A DNA stretch of 64,000 nucleotides from Legionella brunensis. Lineage in GTDB: Bacteria; Pseudomonadota; Gammaproteobacteria; Legionellales; Legionellaceae. The position numbers and the translations under genes are program-made. Positions 9,589 through 18,141 of the stretch are shown here, in pieces (position 1 is the first letter of the stretch; every line of letters begins with the position of its first letter). The DNA is taken from assembly GCF_001467025.1 (NCBI RefSeq), contig NZ_LNXV01000036.1:242939-306938 (forward strand), written 5' to 3'. A model generated the notes under the pieces. That model saw only the letters and a list, made by a program, of their open reading frames with translations, did not search any database and had not been told where the DNA came from.

Positions 9589-11399
9589 TCCACTGTCACC
9601 GACTTGGCTAAGTTACGAGGCTGATCAACATCAGTTCCTTTAGCAACGGCAACATGATATGCCAGTAGCTGTAACGGAATTGTATAGACAATGGGAGAAA
9701 TCCATTGCCCACAAACAGGAACGCGAATGAGACGTGCGCCATCAGGCTCCCAAGCCTGAGAGTCATCCACAAAAACTATTAATTGTCCGCCACGCGCGCT
9801 CACTTCATGCAAATTAGATTTTAATTTATCCAACAACTCATCATTAGGCGCGACAGCAATAACCGGCATATCCTTATCAACCAAAGCAAGAGGGCCATGT
9901 TTAAGCTCGCCTGCCGGGTAAGCCTCTGCATGAATGTAAGAAATTTCTTTTAACTTTAATGCCCCTTCCAATGCTACAGGATATTGCACACCTCTACCTA
10001 AAAACAGAGTATGAGCTTTATTTACAAATAAAGAAGCCAAGCCATTGATTTCATCATTCATTTTTAATGCACGCTCACAGCAGGCAGGCAACTCTTGCAG
10101 TTCTGTAAGTACTTGCTCTGCTCGCTCATCTTTACCAAGAGCTGCGGCAAGCATTAAAAAAGCAGCCAATTGCGTAGTAAAAGCCTTAGTAGAAGCCACA
10201 CCTATTTCAACTCCTGCACGAGTTAAGAACACACAATCAGCTTCTCGCACCAATGTACTGGTAGCCACATTACAAATCGCTAAACTTGCCAAGTAATTCA
10301 TCGATTTTGCTTTATAAAGAGCAGCTAGCGTATCCGCTGTTTCTCCAGACTGTGACACCGTAATAAATAAAGTGTTATCTCCTACGACAACGTCACGATA
10401 ACGATACTCACTCGCTATTTCTACCTGGGTTGGTAATCCAGTTAATGACTCCAACCAATAACGAGCAATTAAGCCTGCATGATAACTGGTACCACAAGCC
10501 ACAATGTGAATTTGCCTTACCCGCTCAAAGATGGAGGCAGCTTTCTCACCAAAGCTCGCTTTTAATACCTCCTTGCTGGCAATACGTCCCTCTAATGTAT
10601 CGGTTAAAACCTTCGTTTGTTCATAGATCTCTTTCAGCATAAAATGCCGGTAGGGACCTTTGCTAACGGCTTGATTGTCTCCATTGAGAACATGCGTTTC
10701 TCGTTTAACCGGCTCTCCTTTGGCATTAAAGACGGAAACTTTATCAACCGTCAGACGTGCGCTATCACCTTCCTCGAGGTATATGACAGATTGCGCAAAA
10801 GAGCGTAGAGCTAAGGCATCTGAAGCAATAAATTGCTCATCAATTCCAAGACCGACAACTAAAGGACTCCCCTTACGAATGGCCACCAGCTCTTGCGGGC
10901 GTTGTTGATGAATAACACCTAATGCAAAAGCCCCGTGCATCTGCTGAGCAGCTTCTCTTACCGCCTTATGTAAATCTTCATGTTGTTGATAATAAAAATG
11001 GATGAGATGAGCAGCAACTTCCGTGTCCGTTTCCGAAGTAAACTCGTAACCCGCCCCGCGTAATTTTTCACGCAAAGCATCATGATTTTCAATGATGCCA
11101 TTGTGTACAATAGCAATTTCATCATGGGACATGTGTGGGTGAGCATTTTGTTCACATGGTTTGCCATGGGTAGCCCAACGCGTATGCGCAATACCTACAT
11201 TTCCAGCGATAGCTGTTTCCTGCATTGCATCTGCCAGACTCTGTACTTTCCCTTGAATTCTCACACGCTTTAAATGCCCAGAGCCATTAATCAATGCAAT
11301 ACCTGCTGAATCATAGCCACGGTATTCGAGTCGTCTCAAACCTTCCAGTAACACTTTGCTTATATCACGTTGTGATGCCGCACCCATGATCCCACACAT
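9585..11399 (-). CDS. glmS: Glutamine-fructose-6-phosphate aminotransferase
   Basis: Converts fructose-6-phosphate and glutamine to glucosamine-6-phosphate, the first step towards UDP-GlcNAc for peptidoglycan and LPS. The 604-residue product starts M-C-G-I-M-G, placing the N-terminal nucleophile Cys at position 2. It has H-T-R-W-A-T-H-G and G-I-I-E-N-H in the glutaminase domain, then two SIS domains (T-V-S-Q-S-G-E-T and the second around G-R-G-V-Q-Y-P-V-A-L-E-G-A-L-K-L-K-E) and the C-terminal A-K-S-V-T-V-E. GAGGAG lies 5 bases before the ATG. A hairpin in the leader (11422-11457) may influence expression. tpm is coupled downstream by a 4-base overlap. Confidence 0.97.
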   Translation of the reverse strand: MCGIMGAASQRDISKVLLEGLRRLEYRGYDSAGIALINGSGHLKRVRIQGKVQSLADAMQETAIAGNVGIAHTRWATHGKPCEQNAHPHMSHDEIAIVHNGIIENHDALREKLRGAGYEFTSETDTEVAAHLIHFYYQQHEDLHKAVREAAQQMHGAFALGVIHQQRPQELVAIRKGSPLVVGLGIDEQFIASDALALRSFAQSVIYLEEGDSARLTVDKVSVFNAKGEPVKRETHVLNGDNQAVSKGPYRHFMLKEIYEQTKVLTDTLEGRIASKEVLKASFGEKAASIFERVRQIHIVACGTSYHAGLIARYWLESLTGLPTQVEIASEYRYRDVVVGDNTLFITVSQSGETADTLAALYKAKSMNYLASLAICNVATSTLVREADCVFLTRAGVEIGVASTKAFTTQLAAFLMLAAALGKDERAEQVLTELQELPACCERALKMNDEINGLASLFVNKAHTLFLGRGVQYPVALEGALKLKEISYIHAEAYPAGELKHGPLALVDKDMPVIAVAPNDELLDKLKSNLHEVSARGGQLIVFVDDSQAWEPDGARLIRVPVCGQWISPIVYTIPLQLLAYHVAVAKGTDVDQPRNLAKSVTVE

Positions 11400-11421
11400 A
11401 AAAACTCCTCACATCATCAAT

Positions 11422-11457
11422 ATCGCCATATTTTCAAACTGTAGAATATAGGGCGAT
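11422..11457 (-). promoter_or_regulatory. Hairpin in the glmS leader
   Basis: ATCGCC+ATATT pairs with AATAT+GGCGAT across a 12-base loop with a one-base bulge. It ends about 23 bases before the glmS ATG. It is not followed by a T-run and lies 42 bases after the plaC-like stop, so it could protect or regulate the glmS mRNA or mark the end of the plaC-like transcript. Confidence 0.3.
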
Positions 11458-11499
11458 GTCTTGCAAAATTGCCAAAGTATGCCACATCATCATCAAAAC

Positions 11500-12804
11500 C
11501 TAAATGTTTGCCGGTGACTCACATTTAGTTTTATAACCATGTTCTTTCATCGCCTCACAAATTTCATAGGCTAAAAAATGATGCGCACGGGTACTTGGGT
11601 GTATTTCATCCCAGAATAAGTAATTGTCCGGAGCATCACACACATGGTAATTCTTTTCATGAGGACCAAACTGACTATTGCGGTATTGCAGAACTTGCGC
11701 ATATTGCAATACATAGTTTCTCGCAAAAGGAGAGTGGGCTAAAGCACCAAACATGGGGAATTTAACATCAATACAGGCATCCTTAATATTAGAAAAGCCA
11801 TACTTTTGTGGATCCACCAAAGCCTTTTGTAAAAATTGCTCCAAATCAATGTATAGGAAATCCACCTCTGGCGAAGCTTGACGCCATTCCTCAATACGTT
11901 TTTGTAGCCGCTCATTATGTTGTTGCAGGGCTGCAGTCAACACCGGCTTGTCCGTTGTATTGACAAACTTGGGCGTCTCTCCAATATTAGGTAAACCCAA
12001 AATTACCACTCGACGTGCCCCAGCTTGAGTTAATTTGCGCACCCCAGATGCTAATCCATCAAGAACATTATCGATATAAGCGCTCATGACAGAAGGGTTA
12101 TAATTATCTTCAAAGAATAAAACGTTTAAATAATCATTGGCACCTGTCAGTACAAAATACACTGCCTCCTCATCGATAGAATTATTCATCATTAAGTAAG
12201 CTTGAACTGTCAATCCTAAGCTAGGAGGTATCAATTTGCCGACGATTAATGTTTTCAATGTGCCTAAAGGGTGGCGAATTAAATTCCAGGTTGTTACTTG
12301 GTAATCATAAGTGACAGCCCAACTACCACCAAAAGCCTGATTGTTGTAATAGCTTGCGTCTTCCCGATCGACCCCTAACATCAATGCCAGATATTCATTC
12401 CACACTCGACCATTAGAAAAATGATTTTGCCAGTACGGGTCTCCAGGAAGAATTGGCACCTTGCGCACTTTGCCTACTAAATTTGCTAAAAAGGGGCCAA
12501 ACTCCGTATCAAAAAAGTTAGTGACTACCTCAATGCCTGCATCCAAGACCATTTGTGGAACATAATAGTCATAAGCAAACTCTTCCATCTTATTAATAAC
12601 AAAGACTTTTAATGGCCGAACAAGATAAGCTGGGCTCTCATCCTGCCTCAGACTCTTTAAGAGATGAGTCGTATTACCATTGTCAGACAAGCTATCACCA
12701 AAAATAACCATTGATTTAACTGGTGTTGTTGCAAAGAGTGTAAGGGGGGCACAAAAAACCACCAGACACAACCAATAGCACATCCTCGTGCAATGTGATG
12801 ACAT
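11500..12804 (-). CDS. plaC: Secreted GDSL lipase/acyltransferase, PlaC-like
   Basis: A 434-residue exported GDSL enzyme. In L. pneumophila PlaC is a type II-secreted glycerophospholipid:cholesterol acyltransferase and phospholipase A. Here a signal peptide (about 1-25) is followed by F-G-D-S-L-S-D-N-G-N with the nucleophile at Ser38. Block III is T-G-A-N-D-Y. The C-terminal D-E-I-H-P-S gives Asp399 and His402. These positions lie within one residue of those I recall for PlaC. A long insertion between blocks I and III matches the GDSL subgroup of PlaA/PlaC/PlaD, and the length points to PlaC. The ATG at 12804 is chosen over an upstream TTG because AAGGAGAG lies 6 bases before it. PlaD cannot be fully excluded. 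Confidence 0.82.
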   Translation of the reverse strand: MSSHCTRMCYWLCLVVFCAPLTLFATTPVKSMVIFGDSLSDNGNTTHLLKSLRQDESPAYLVRPLKVFVINKMEEFAYDYYVPQMVLDAGIEVVTNFFDTEFGPFLANLVGKVRKVPILPGDPYWQNHFSNGRVWNEYLALMLGVDREDASYYNNQAFGGSWAVTYDYQVTTWNLIRHPLGTLKTLIVGKLIPPSLGLTVQAYLMMNNSIDEEAVYFVLTGANDYLNVLFFEDNYNPSVMSAYIDNVLDGLASGVRKLTQAGARRVVILGLPNIGETPKFVNTTDKPVLTAALQQHNERLQKRIEEWRQASPEVDFLYIDLEQFLQKALVDPQKYGFSNIKDACIDVKFPMFGALAHSPFARNYVLQYAQVLQYRNSQFGPHEKNYHVCDAPDNYLFWDEIHPSTRAHHFLAYEICEAMKEHGYKTKCESPANI

Positions 12805-13003
12805 AAATCTCTCCTTAGATTTCAAATAATTCCGTTAGAGTCTGTTGCTTTGAATATTGTTGGAAGAAGGTTGTTAGTAAATCCCTCTCTTAGAGTAGAT
12901 CTCGTATCAAATTTTTGTCAACATATCCAAAGAATAATGTTTAAAAGACAACCACGCGCACTCTGGCTATACTTCTTTTAGGAGCACATTGTAGGGAAAT
13001 ACA

Positions 13004-13507
13004 ATGGATTCTTATGTAATTGAGACCAAACATCTCGGCCTACGACTTATTGAGAAGGAAGACATTAAGTATTTGGAAGACTTAGACAAAGATCCAGCTG
13101 TCAAAGAATATTTCCCCGAAGGAACTTTAAGTTATCGGGAAATTAAAGATTATATTGAAGAATGCCTTCATAACTATGAACGAAAACAGTTGCCCTGCTT
13201 TGTCATTTTTAAACTTCAGACTAATGAATTCCTCGGCGAAGCCTATTTTGATGAAATTGACCATGGCGAAATAAAAGTTGGTTATCTTTTCCACAAAAAG
13301 TTTTGGAATAAAGGCTATGCCACAGAAGTATTGAGTGCCTTACTTAAATGGGCAAAAGAGAATATTGCTGCGGAATACATCATAGCCTATGCCGACAAAA
13401 AGAATAAACCTTCATTTCGTGTCATGAAAAAATGCGGCATGGAGTATTACAAGGAGGGTCATTACCTTGATATGGAGTGCTATTTTTATCGCATTAAAAA
13501 TCACTAA
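13004..13507 (+). CDS. GNAT acetyltransferase (RimJ/RimL type)
   Basis: A 167-residue single-domain GNAT. It opens I-E-T-K-H-L-G-L-R-L-I-E-K-E-D, typical of the RimJ/RimL branch, and has G-Y-L-F-H-K-K-F-W-N-K-G-Y-A-T-E-V as its acetyl-CoA-binding region (consensus Q/R-x-x-G-x-G/A, here N-K-G-Y-A). K-K-C-G-M-E-Y follows near the C-terminus. The substrate cannot be told; candidates are protein N-termini or small amines. It is divergent from the plaC-like gene and overlaps the 3' end of argE by 14 bases on the opposite strand. Confidence 0.82.
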   Translation: MDSYVIETKHLGLRLIEKEDIKYLEDLDKDPAVKEYFPEGTLSYREIKDYIEECLHNYERKQLPCFVIFKLQTNEFLGEAYFDEIDHGEIKVGYLFHKKFWNKGYATEVLSALLKWAKENIAAEYIIAYADKKNKPSFRVMKKCGMEYYKEGHYLDMECYFYRIKNH

Positions 13508-14681
13508 CTCCATGGGTCATGCTATCCAAGCAAAATAAATTGGCAACGTTTTTAAGAACGTGTTCACAGATTTTTAGTTGCTCAATACTGATGAACTCAT
13601 TTGGGCGATGCGCCTGTTCAATATTTCCCGGCCCACAAATAATAGTCGGTATTCCACCATCTTGATATGCTCTTGCTTCAGTTGAATAAGAAACCTTATA
13701 ACGTTCTTTTACTCCAGTGATGGTTCTAATTAATCGGGTCAGCAGAGCATCCTCCGATGCATTAAATCCTGACGCATCTGACACTTGATCCAAATAAATG
13801 GCAGCCTCCGGATATATTTTTTTCATCTCAGGTAATAGCTCTTCATTAATGTAGTTTTCCACTTGGCTACGAAAATTCTCCATTGGAAATTGCGGTAAAT
13901 AACGGGCCTCAAATAAAAGCTCACAAGTGCCTGGAATTATATTAGTAGCCGTTCCACCACTGACAATATTCGTCGAAATGGTAGTAAATGGTAAGTCAAA
14001 GTCTTTATCAAAAGGTCCTTGCTCCCTGACATGACTGGCTAGTTTATTAATGTAACAGATTAAGCGGCTCGCATATTCAATGGCATTACAACCTTTATCT
14101 GCGCGAGAAGAATGTGCAGCCATTCCTTGTATTTGACAGTGAAAAACTTGCCTTGATTTCTCACCGATTATCGGACGCATACTTGACGGTTCGCCGACAA
14201 TACAACCTTCCGGCTGTAAACCTATTTTCTTTAAATAATCCAATAAAAAATCTACCCCAATGCAACCTACCTCTTCATCATAGGTAAAAGCAAAATGAAT
14301 AGGTTTATTAAGTGCTAACGTTTTAAACTCGGGCACTAAAGCAAGTAGGACGGCTAAAAATCCTTTCATATCACATGTGCCACGACCATAAATTTTACCA
14401 TCACTTTCTATTGCTACAAAAGGATCAGTAGCCCACTGTTGCCCAGCGACAGGGACAACATCGGTATGGCCTGAAAATAGAATACCGCCTTGAGTTTGAC
14501 CATCTTTTGCAGGTATTGTTGCCAACAGATTTGCTTTCAGGTCAGTAGGTCCGTAGACAACCTGAGAATTAATGTCATGCTGCTTAAACCAGGCATCAAT
14601 CGCTTCGATTAGTTGCATATTAGAGTTGCTAGAAATAGTATTAAAACTAATAAGTTGTTTAATCCATTGTAATGTATCCAT
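13494..14681 (-). CDS. argE: Acetylornithine deacetylase
   Basis: M20 metallopeptidase-family deacetylase of 395 residues that frees ornithine from N-acetylornithine in arginine synthesis. Zinc-site blocks are visible: F-S-G-H-T-D-V-V-P-V, G-R-G-T-C-D-M-K-G, T-Y-D-E-E-V-G-C (catalytic Glu and metal Glu), V-G-E-P-S and the late C-G-P-G-N-I-E-Q-A-H with the C-terminal metal His. AGGAAG lies before the ATG. It stands alone; no other arg genes are nearby. The related succinyl-diaminopimelate desuccinylase is less likely because of the V-G-E-P-S-S-M-R-P block. Confidence 0.88.
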   Translation of the reverse strand: MDTLQWIKQLISFNTISSNSNMQLIEAIDAWFKQHDINSQVVYGPTDLKANLLATIPAKDGQTQGGILFSGHTDVVPVAGQQWATDPFVAIESDGKIYGRGTCDMKGFLAVLLALVPEFKTLALNKPIHFAFTYDEEVGCIGVDFLLDYLKKIGLQPEGCIVGEPSSMRPIIGEKSRQVFHCQIQGMAAHSSRADKGCNAIEYASRLICYINKLASHVREQGPFDKDFDLPFTTISTNIVSGGTATNIIPGTCELLFEARYLPQFPMENFRSQVENYINEELLPEMKKIYPEAAIYLDQVSDASGFNASEDALLTRLIRTITGVKERYKVSYSTEARAYQDGGIPTIICGPGNIEQAHRPNEFISIEQLKICEHVLKNVANLFCLDSMTHGVSDF

Positions 14682-14760
14682 TTTTCTTCCTAAAATGATA
14701 GCTCGCGTTAGCCTGACATCTTAAATTTGGCCAATTCCATCACAATCTCAAGATAAGCAA

Positions 14761-16413
14761 TCAGCCTTTATTTTTGGCTTCGCACGCTTTACCTAACTTG
14801 CGTAAACTATCTGGACAATCATCCCTATCCATCATAACTTCAATGAAACACATCTTATCGCGATGAGATTCGGCTTGAACAAGAACTTCTGCTAACTGAT
14901 TTTCCGTGCTAACCTTTGCAGTAAACACATTATCCCCGAAAATCATTGGTAATTGCGCATATTGCCAAGGTTGAATATCGTTATAAATCATTTTCGGGCC
15001 ATGAATCACACGTTCAATAGTGTAGCCATCATTATTAAGCAGGAAGACAATTGGCGTTAGCTTATGCCGCAACACGGTGGATATTTCTTGAGCCGTTAAT
15101 TGAAATGAGCCGTCCCCAACAAATAAAAGTGTTCGGCGACTTCTATCGGCAAGTGCCGCTCCCAACAATGCCCCCACCGTATAACCGATTGAACCCCATA
15201 AAGACTGAGCAATAAAGGTTGTATCGTCGGGAATGGATGTTTCCAATAAACCAAACATGCTCGTACCAGTTTCCGCCAAGATAATATCTTTGGCTCTAAA
15301 GTAATTGGCCATATTATCCCAGAAGCGCTGTTGGGTAATTTTTTTGTCAGTGGGCTGATAACTTTTTCTGATTGGATTGAGTATTTTACCGGTGAAATGA
15401 TAGCCTTTTAATTCTTCGGCCAAGGCGGGAATAACAGCATTAAAATAAACATCAGGGTATATCGAACGACGCACTTTGACATAATTACTATGAATTTCAA
15501 TAGTCGCATTAGCATCAATTCGACAGGTAAAACCCCCTGTATTGAAATCAGATAGCACCGTGCCAAAAGAAAGAATACAATCCGAATTCTCAACACGTTC
15601 CTGCACGCCCGGTGTACTGTAATCACCATTGTAAAAGCCAATGAATCCTGGATGCGATTCATTAATCATACCTTTTCCCATATTCATGGTCGCAAAAGGA
15701 ATTCCTGTGTGATCGAGAAATTGGTGAATCAGGGCTTTCATATTATGGCGTGATGCACAAAGATCAGCCAAGATAATTGGCGCCTTTGCTTGGCGAATTA
15801 GCTCAGCAGTGCGTGAAACCAATTCAGCAATTGAATCAAGATCAGAGTGAGGATAAGCCAATTTTAAGGACTTTTGTGGTGCATCGATTTCAACATCCAC
15901 CATATCACTTGGCAAGCTAATATACACCGGTTGTTTTTTTACCCAGCATCGCTCTAACGCTTGATCAATTCGTTCAGCCGCTTCTTCAGCACAATCAAGA
16001 ATCGCAACTGCAGCAGATATTTTTTCAAACATCTTTGTAAAGACTTTAAAATCACCCGTACCAAAAGTATGGTGCATAATGGCGCTTTGTTTCTGAGTAG
16101 CTGTTGAGGGTGCGCCAACAATGTTAACGACAGGTAGATATTCTGCATAGCTACCAGCTATACCATTAATAGCACTAAGCTCACCCACACCAAAAGTAGT
16201 AACAATAGCTGCAGCTCCCTTCACACGCGCATAACCATCAGCTGCATATGCAGCATTAAGTTCGTTGCAATTTCCTATCCAATTCAATGAAGGAAAATTA
16301 ACAATTTGATCTAGAAAAGTAAGATTATAATCTCCTGGCACACCAAAAATATCTTTAATATTAAGTTCTGTAAGGCGGGTTAACAGATAATTGCCAATAG
16401 TCATTTTACTCAT
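14761..16413 (-). CDS. ThDP-dependent 2-oxo acid (pyruvate/indolepyruvate) decarboxylase
   Basis: A 550-residue enzyme with the three-domain layout of pyruvate and indolepyruvate decarboxylases. The catalytic Glu lies in C-N-E-L-N-A-A-Y-A-A-D-G-Y-A-R (about residues 49-63), H-H-T-F-G-T-G-D carries the paired active-site histidines, and the ThDP motif is G-D-G-S-F-Q-L-T-A-Q-E ending in N-N-D-G-Y-T-I-E. It would release CO2 from a 2-oxo acid to give an aldehyde. The double His and N-N-x-G-Y-T-I-E favour PDC/IPDC over acetolactate synthase. Pyruvate, indolepyruvate or branched-chain substrates remain possible. GAAGGAAG precedes the ATG. No partner gene is obvious. Confidence 0.85.
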   Translation of the reverse strand: MSKMTIGNYLLTRLTELNIKDIFGVPGDYNLTFLDQIVNFPSLNWIGNCNELNAAYAADGYARVKGAAAIVTTFGVGELSAINGIAGSYAEYLPVVNIVGAPSTATQKQSAIMHHTFGTGDFKVFTKMFEKISAAVAILDCAEEAAERIDQALERCWVKKQPVYISLPSDMVDVEIDAPQKSLKLAYPHSDLDSIAELVSRTAELIRQAKAPIILADLCASRHNMKALIHQFLDHTGIPFATMNMGKGMINESHPGFIGFYNGDYSTPGVQERVENSDCILSFGTVLSDFNTGGFTCRIDANATIEIHSNYVKVRRSIYPDVYFNAVIPALAEELKGYHFTGKILNPIRKSYQPTDKKITQQRFWDNMANYFRAKDIILAETGTSMFGLLETSIPDDTTFIAQSLWGSIGYTVGALLGAALADRSRRTLLFVGDGSFQLTAQEISTVLRHKLTPIVFLLNNDGYTIERVIHGPKMIYNDIQPWQYAQLPMIFGDNVFTAKVSTENQLAEVLVQAESHRDKMCFIEVMMDRDDCPDSLRKLGKACEAKNKG

Positions 16414-16540
16414 TATTAAGCTTCCTTCTCAATGGAATATTCTATTATCAGACATGGTAATTACGTTGGAACAAGGAAATGTTAATTACTATTATTTTTC
16501 ACTAGTATAGCTAATCAAAATCAATGTTGCCCTACCTACA

Positions 16541-16574
16541 GAGAAGCTTAAATGCTTAAGCATTTAAGCTTCTC
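16541..16574. repeat. 34-bp perfect palindrome at the end of the XRE gene
   Basis: GAGAAGCTTAAATGCTT is followed directly by its exact reverse complement with no spacer. It overlaps the last codons and stop of the XRE regulator. It can form a long hairpin in the mRNA, but no T-run lies on either side. A 3'-end stabiliser, terminator-like structure or protein-binding palindrome are all possible. Confidence 0.6.
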
Positions 16575-16797
16575 TCACTGATACATGGTTTTTGTCTTCC
16601 TGATATTCAAGAATATCACCAGGCTGACATTGTAGATAGGAACAAATAGCCTCTAGTGTTGCTAAGCGTATTGCTTTTGCCTTACCATTTTTTAAGATGG
16701 ACAAATTTGCTTCAGTAATGCCGATTGCTTCGGCTAACTCCTTTAGCCGACACTTTCGTTTAGCCATCATCACATCTAAATTAACAATAATCGACAT
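16564..16797 (-). CDS. XRE-family HTH regulator (YozG-like)
   Basis: A 77-residue protein that is almost entirely one Cro/CI-type helix-turn-helix: M-A-K-R-K-C-R-L-K-E-L-A-E-A-I-G-I-T as first helices, then E-A-N-L-S-I-L-K-N-G-K-A as recognition helix, then A-I-C-S-Y-L-Q-C-Q-P-G-D-I-L-E-Y. This short form is the usual partner of DUF2975 membrane proteins, and such a gene lies 9 bases upstream. AAGGATG precedes the ATG. It probably regulates its own operon, perhaps with its activity held at the membrane by the partner. Confidence 0.85.
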   Translation of the reverse strand: MSIIVNLDVMMAKRKCRLKELAEAIGITEANLSILKNGKAKAIRLATLEAICSYLQCQPGDILEYQEDKNHVSVREA

Positions 16798-16806
16798 GCG
16801 ACATCC

Positions 16807-17349
16807 TTAAATGGTTAATTGGCAATCTGATTTTAATTGGTGCGCTTCTTTAACGATCCAGGAGGCGACCAAAATAATGAGTGCGGTAATTAGCGTTGAT
16901 AGATTAGTAGAGCCTAAGGTAATGCTTGCAAAGCGTTCACCAACTGGATTGTTAAAAGAGAGAGCGACCGTTATTAAAGGTTGATAAATTAATTGCACTA
17001 ACTCCCCTACTATCATGTAAATGCTAATCTGTCTAATTAGCTTGATATTTTCCTGTTCAAATAAATTTCCTTGCTCATATAAGTGAAATAATTGCGCTAA
17101 TTTATAAAAAATTAACACAGTAATGGATAAGGGTAATAACTGGATGATTAAAATTATCAAGCGATGGATAAGGGAAAAAGAATCTACATTCTGTATATGA
17201 GAAGATGAAATGATTGCACTCCACATCCCCCAATTGAGCATATCCTGTAAATGAAAAAGAGTAACATAGGTCGTAACCAATGGCATGAACCAACAAAGGG
17301 TACGAAAAAGTAGATAAAGCATGTGACTGGTACGTTTTATTTTTTGCAT
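16807..17349 (-). CDS. DUF2975 membrane protein
   Basis: A 180-residue protein with four membrane helices (about 15-35, 60-85, 105-130 and 145-170) and the DUF2975 layout, including L-A-Q-L-F-H-L-Y-E-Q-G-N-L-F-E-Q-E-N-I-K between helices 2 and 3. The function is unknown. Members are nearly always paired with a small XRE regulator, as here 9 bases downstream. AAGGATA is a good ribosome binding site. Confidence 0.82.
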   Translation of the reverse strand: MQKIKRTSHMLYLLFRTLCWFMPLVTTYVTLFHLQDMLNWGMWSAIISSSHIQNVDSFSLIHRLIILIIQLLPLSITVLIFYKLAQLFHLYEQGNLFEQENIKLIRQISIYMIVGELVQLIYQPLITVALSFNNPVGERFASITLGSTNLSTLITALIILVASWIVKEAHQLKSDCQLTI

Positions 17350-17478
17350 AACAATATCCTTGTAAGGTTAAAGTGCTAGGCATTATAACCAAAATTTATC
17401 GTTTTACAATAAAATTAAATTGTTTTAGATTAACTTTTTATTCCAAACCAAAATTACTCTTAATGAAATCGCTTGTTA

Positions 17479-18006
17479 TTAAGCGGTCATATTATTAGGA
17501 GTAAACTTTAGTTGGACAGCAGCACCAGTTTCTTTACGATTTTTAAAGAAAAGACCTATCTTTTCCTTGGCAAATTGGTTGTGTAATCGATTTAAACCTA
17601 TCCCCTCTCCACCACAATAAAGCTCCGCGTCCTTATGCTCGGGTTTTATATTAGCGATCATAAAGTAGTCGCCTTTTTTTTGTTCAGGGAAGCCCGAACC
17701 ATTATCTTTAATCATCACCACGATGCCTGTGTCTATTTGTTTAACGACTAATTTAATCTGTAAGCTTGAACCAACACACAACCCCTTCTTCGCATAAGAA
17801 TCATAGGAGTTCTCAAGTAATTCTTGTAAGGCATCACCGAACAAACGAGGTAGCTTCATACCGAATTTTTGCAGTACCGGTGTGATAATCGCTTCGCATT
17901 TTTCTGCAATATATAGTGGGTGAAAATCATCCTGATAATCCTTTTGCGTAAACGACTTAATCTCGTCTGATAACACCGGTATAATGAATTCATGGACAAT
18001 TTTCAT
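17479..18006 (-). CDS. Stand-alone GHKL (HATPase_c) domain protein
   Basis: A 175-residue protein consisting mostly of one ATP-binding domain of the histidine-kinase/Hsp90/MutL fold. The N-box is Q-E-L-L-E-N-S-Y-D-S-Y (Asn66), the G1 box K-D-N-G-S-G-F-P (Asp101) and the G2 box C-G-G-E-G-I-G-L (132-138). There is no dimerisation/phosphoacceptor domain, sensor or membrane segment. It could act like an anti-sigma-type kinase or as a split histidine kinase with a distant partner. No receiver lies beside it; the nearest in the window is at 48.5 kb. GAGAG precedes the ATG. Confidence 0.75.
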   Translation of the reverse strand: MKIVHEFIIPVLSDEIKSFTQKDYQDDFHPLYIAEKCEAIITPVLQKFGMKLPRLFGDALQELLENSYDSYAKKGLCVGSSLQIKLVVKQIDTGIVVMIKDNGSGFPEQKKGDYFMIANIKPEHKDAELYCGGEGIGLNRLHNQFAKEKIGLFFKNRKETGAAVQLKFTPNNMTA

Positions 18007-18141
18007 AACATTCTCTCAAAAAATTCATAATTATAACAAAATGAACAAATAAATTCCATATATGCCTTTACTACTAGCCCTCTGTAACGCCAAACACCTC
18101 GGACATGAAGTATAATTAATAAACAATATACTGTTTGAGTT

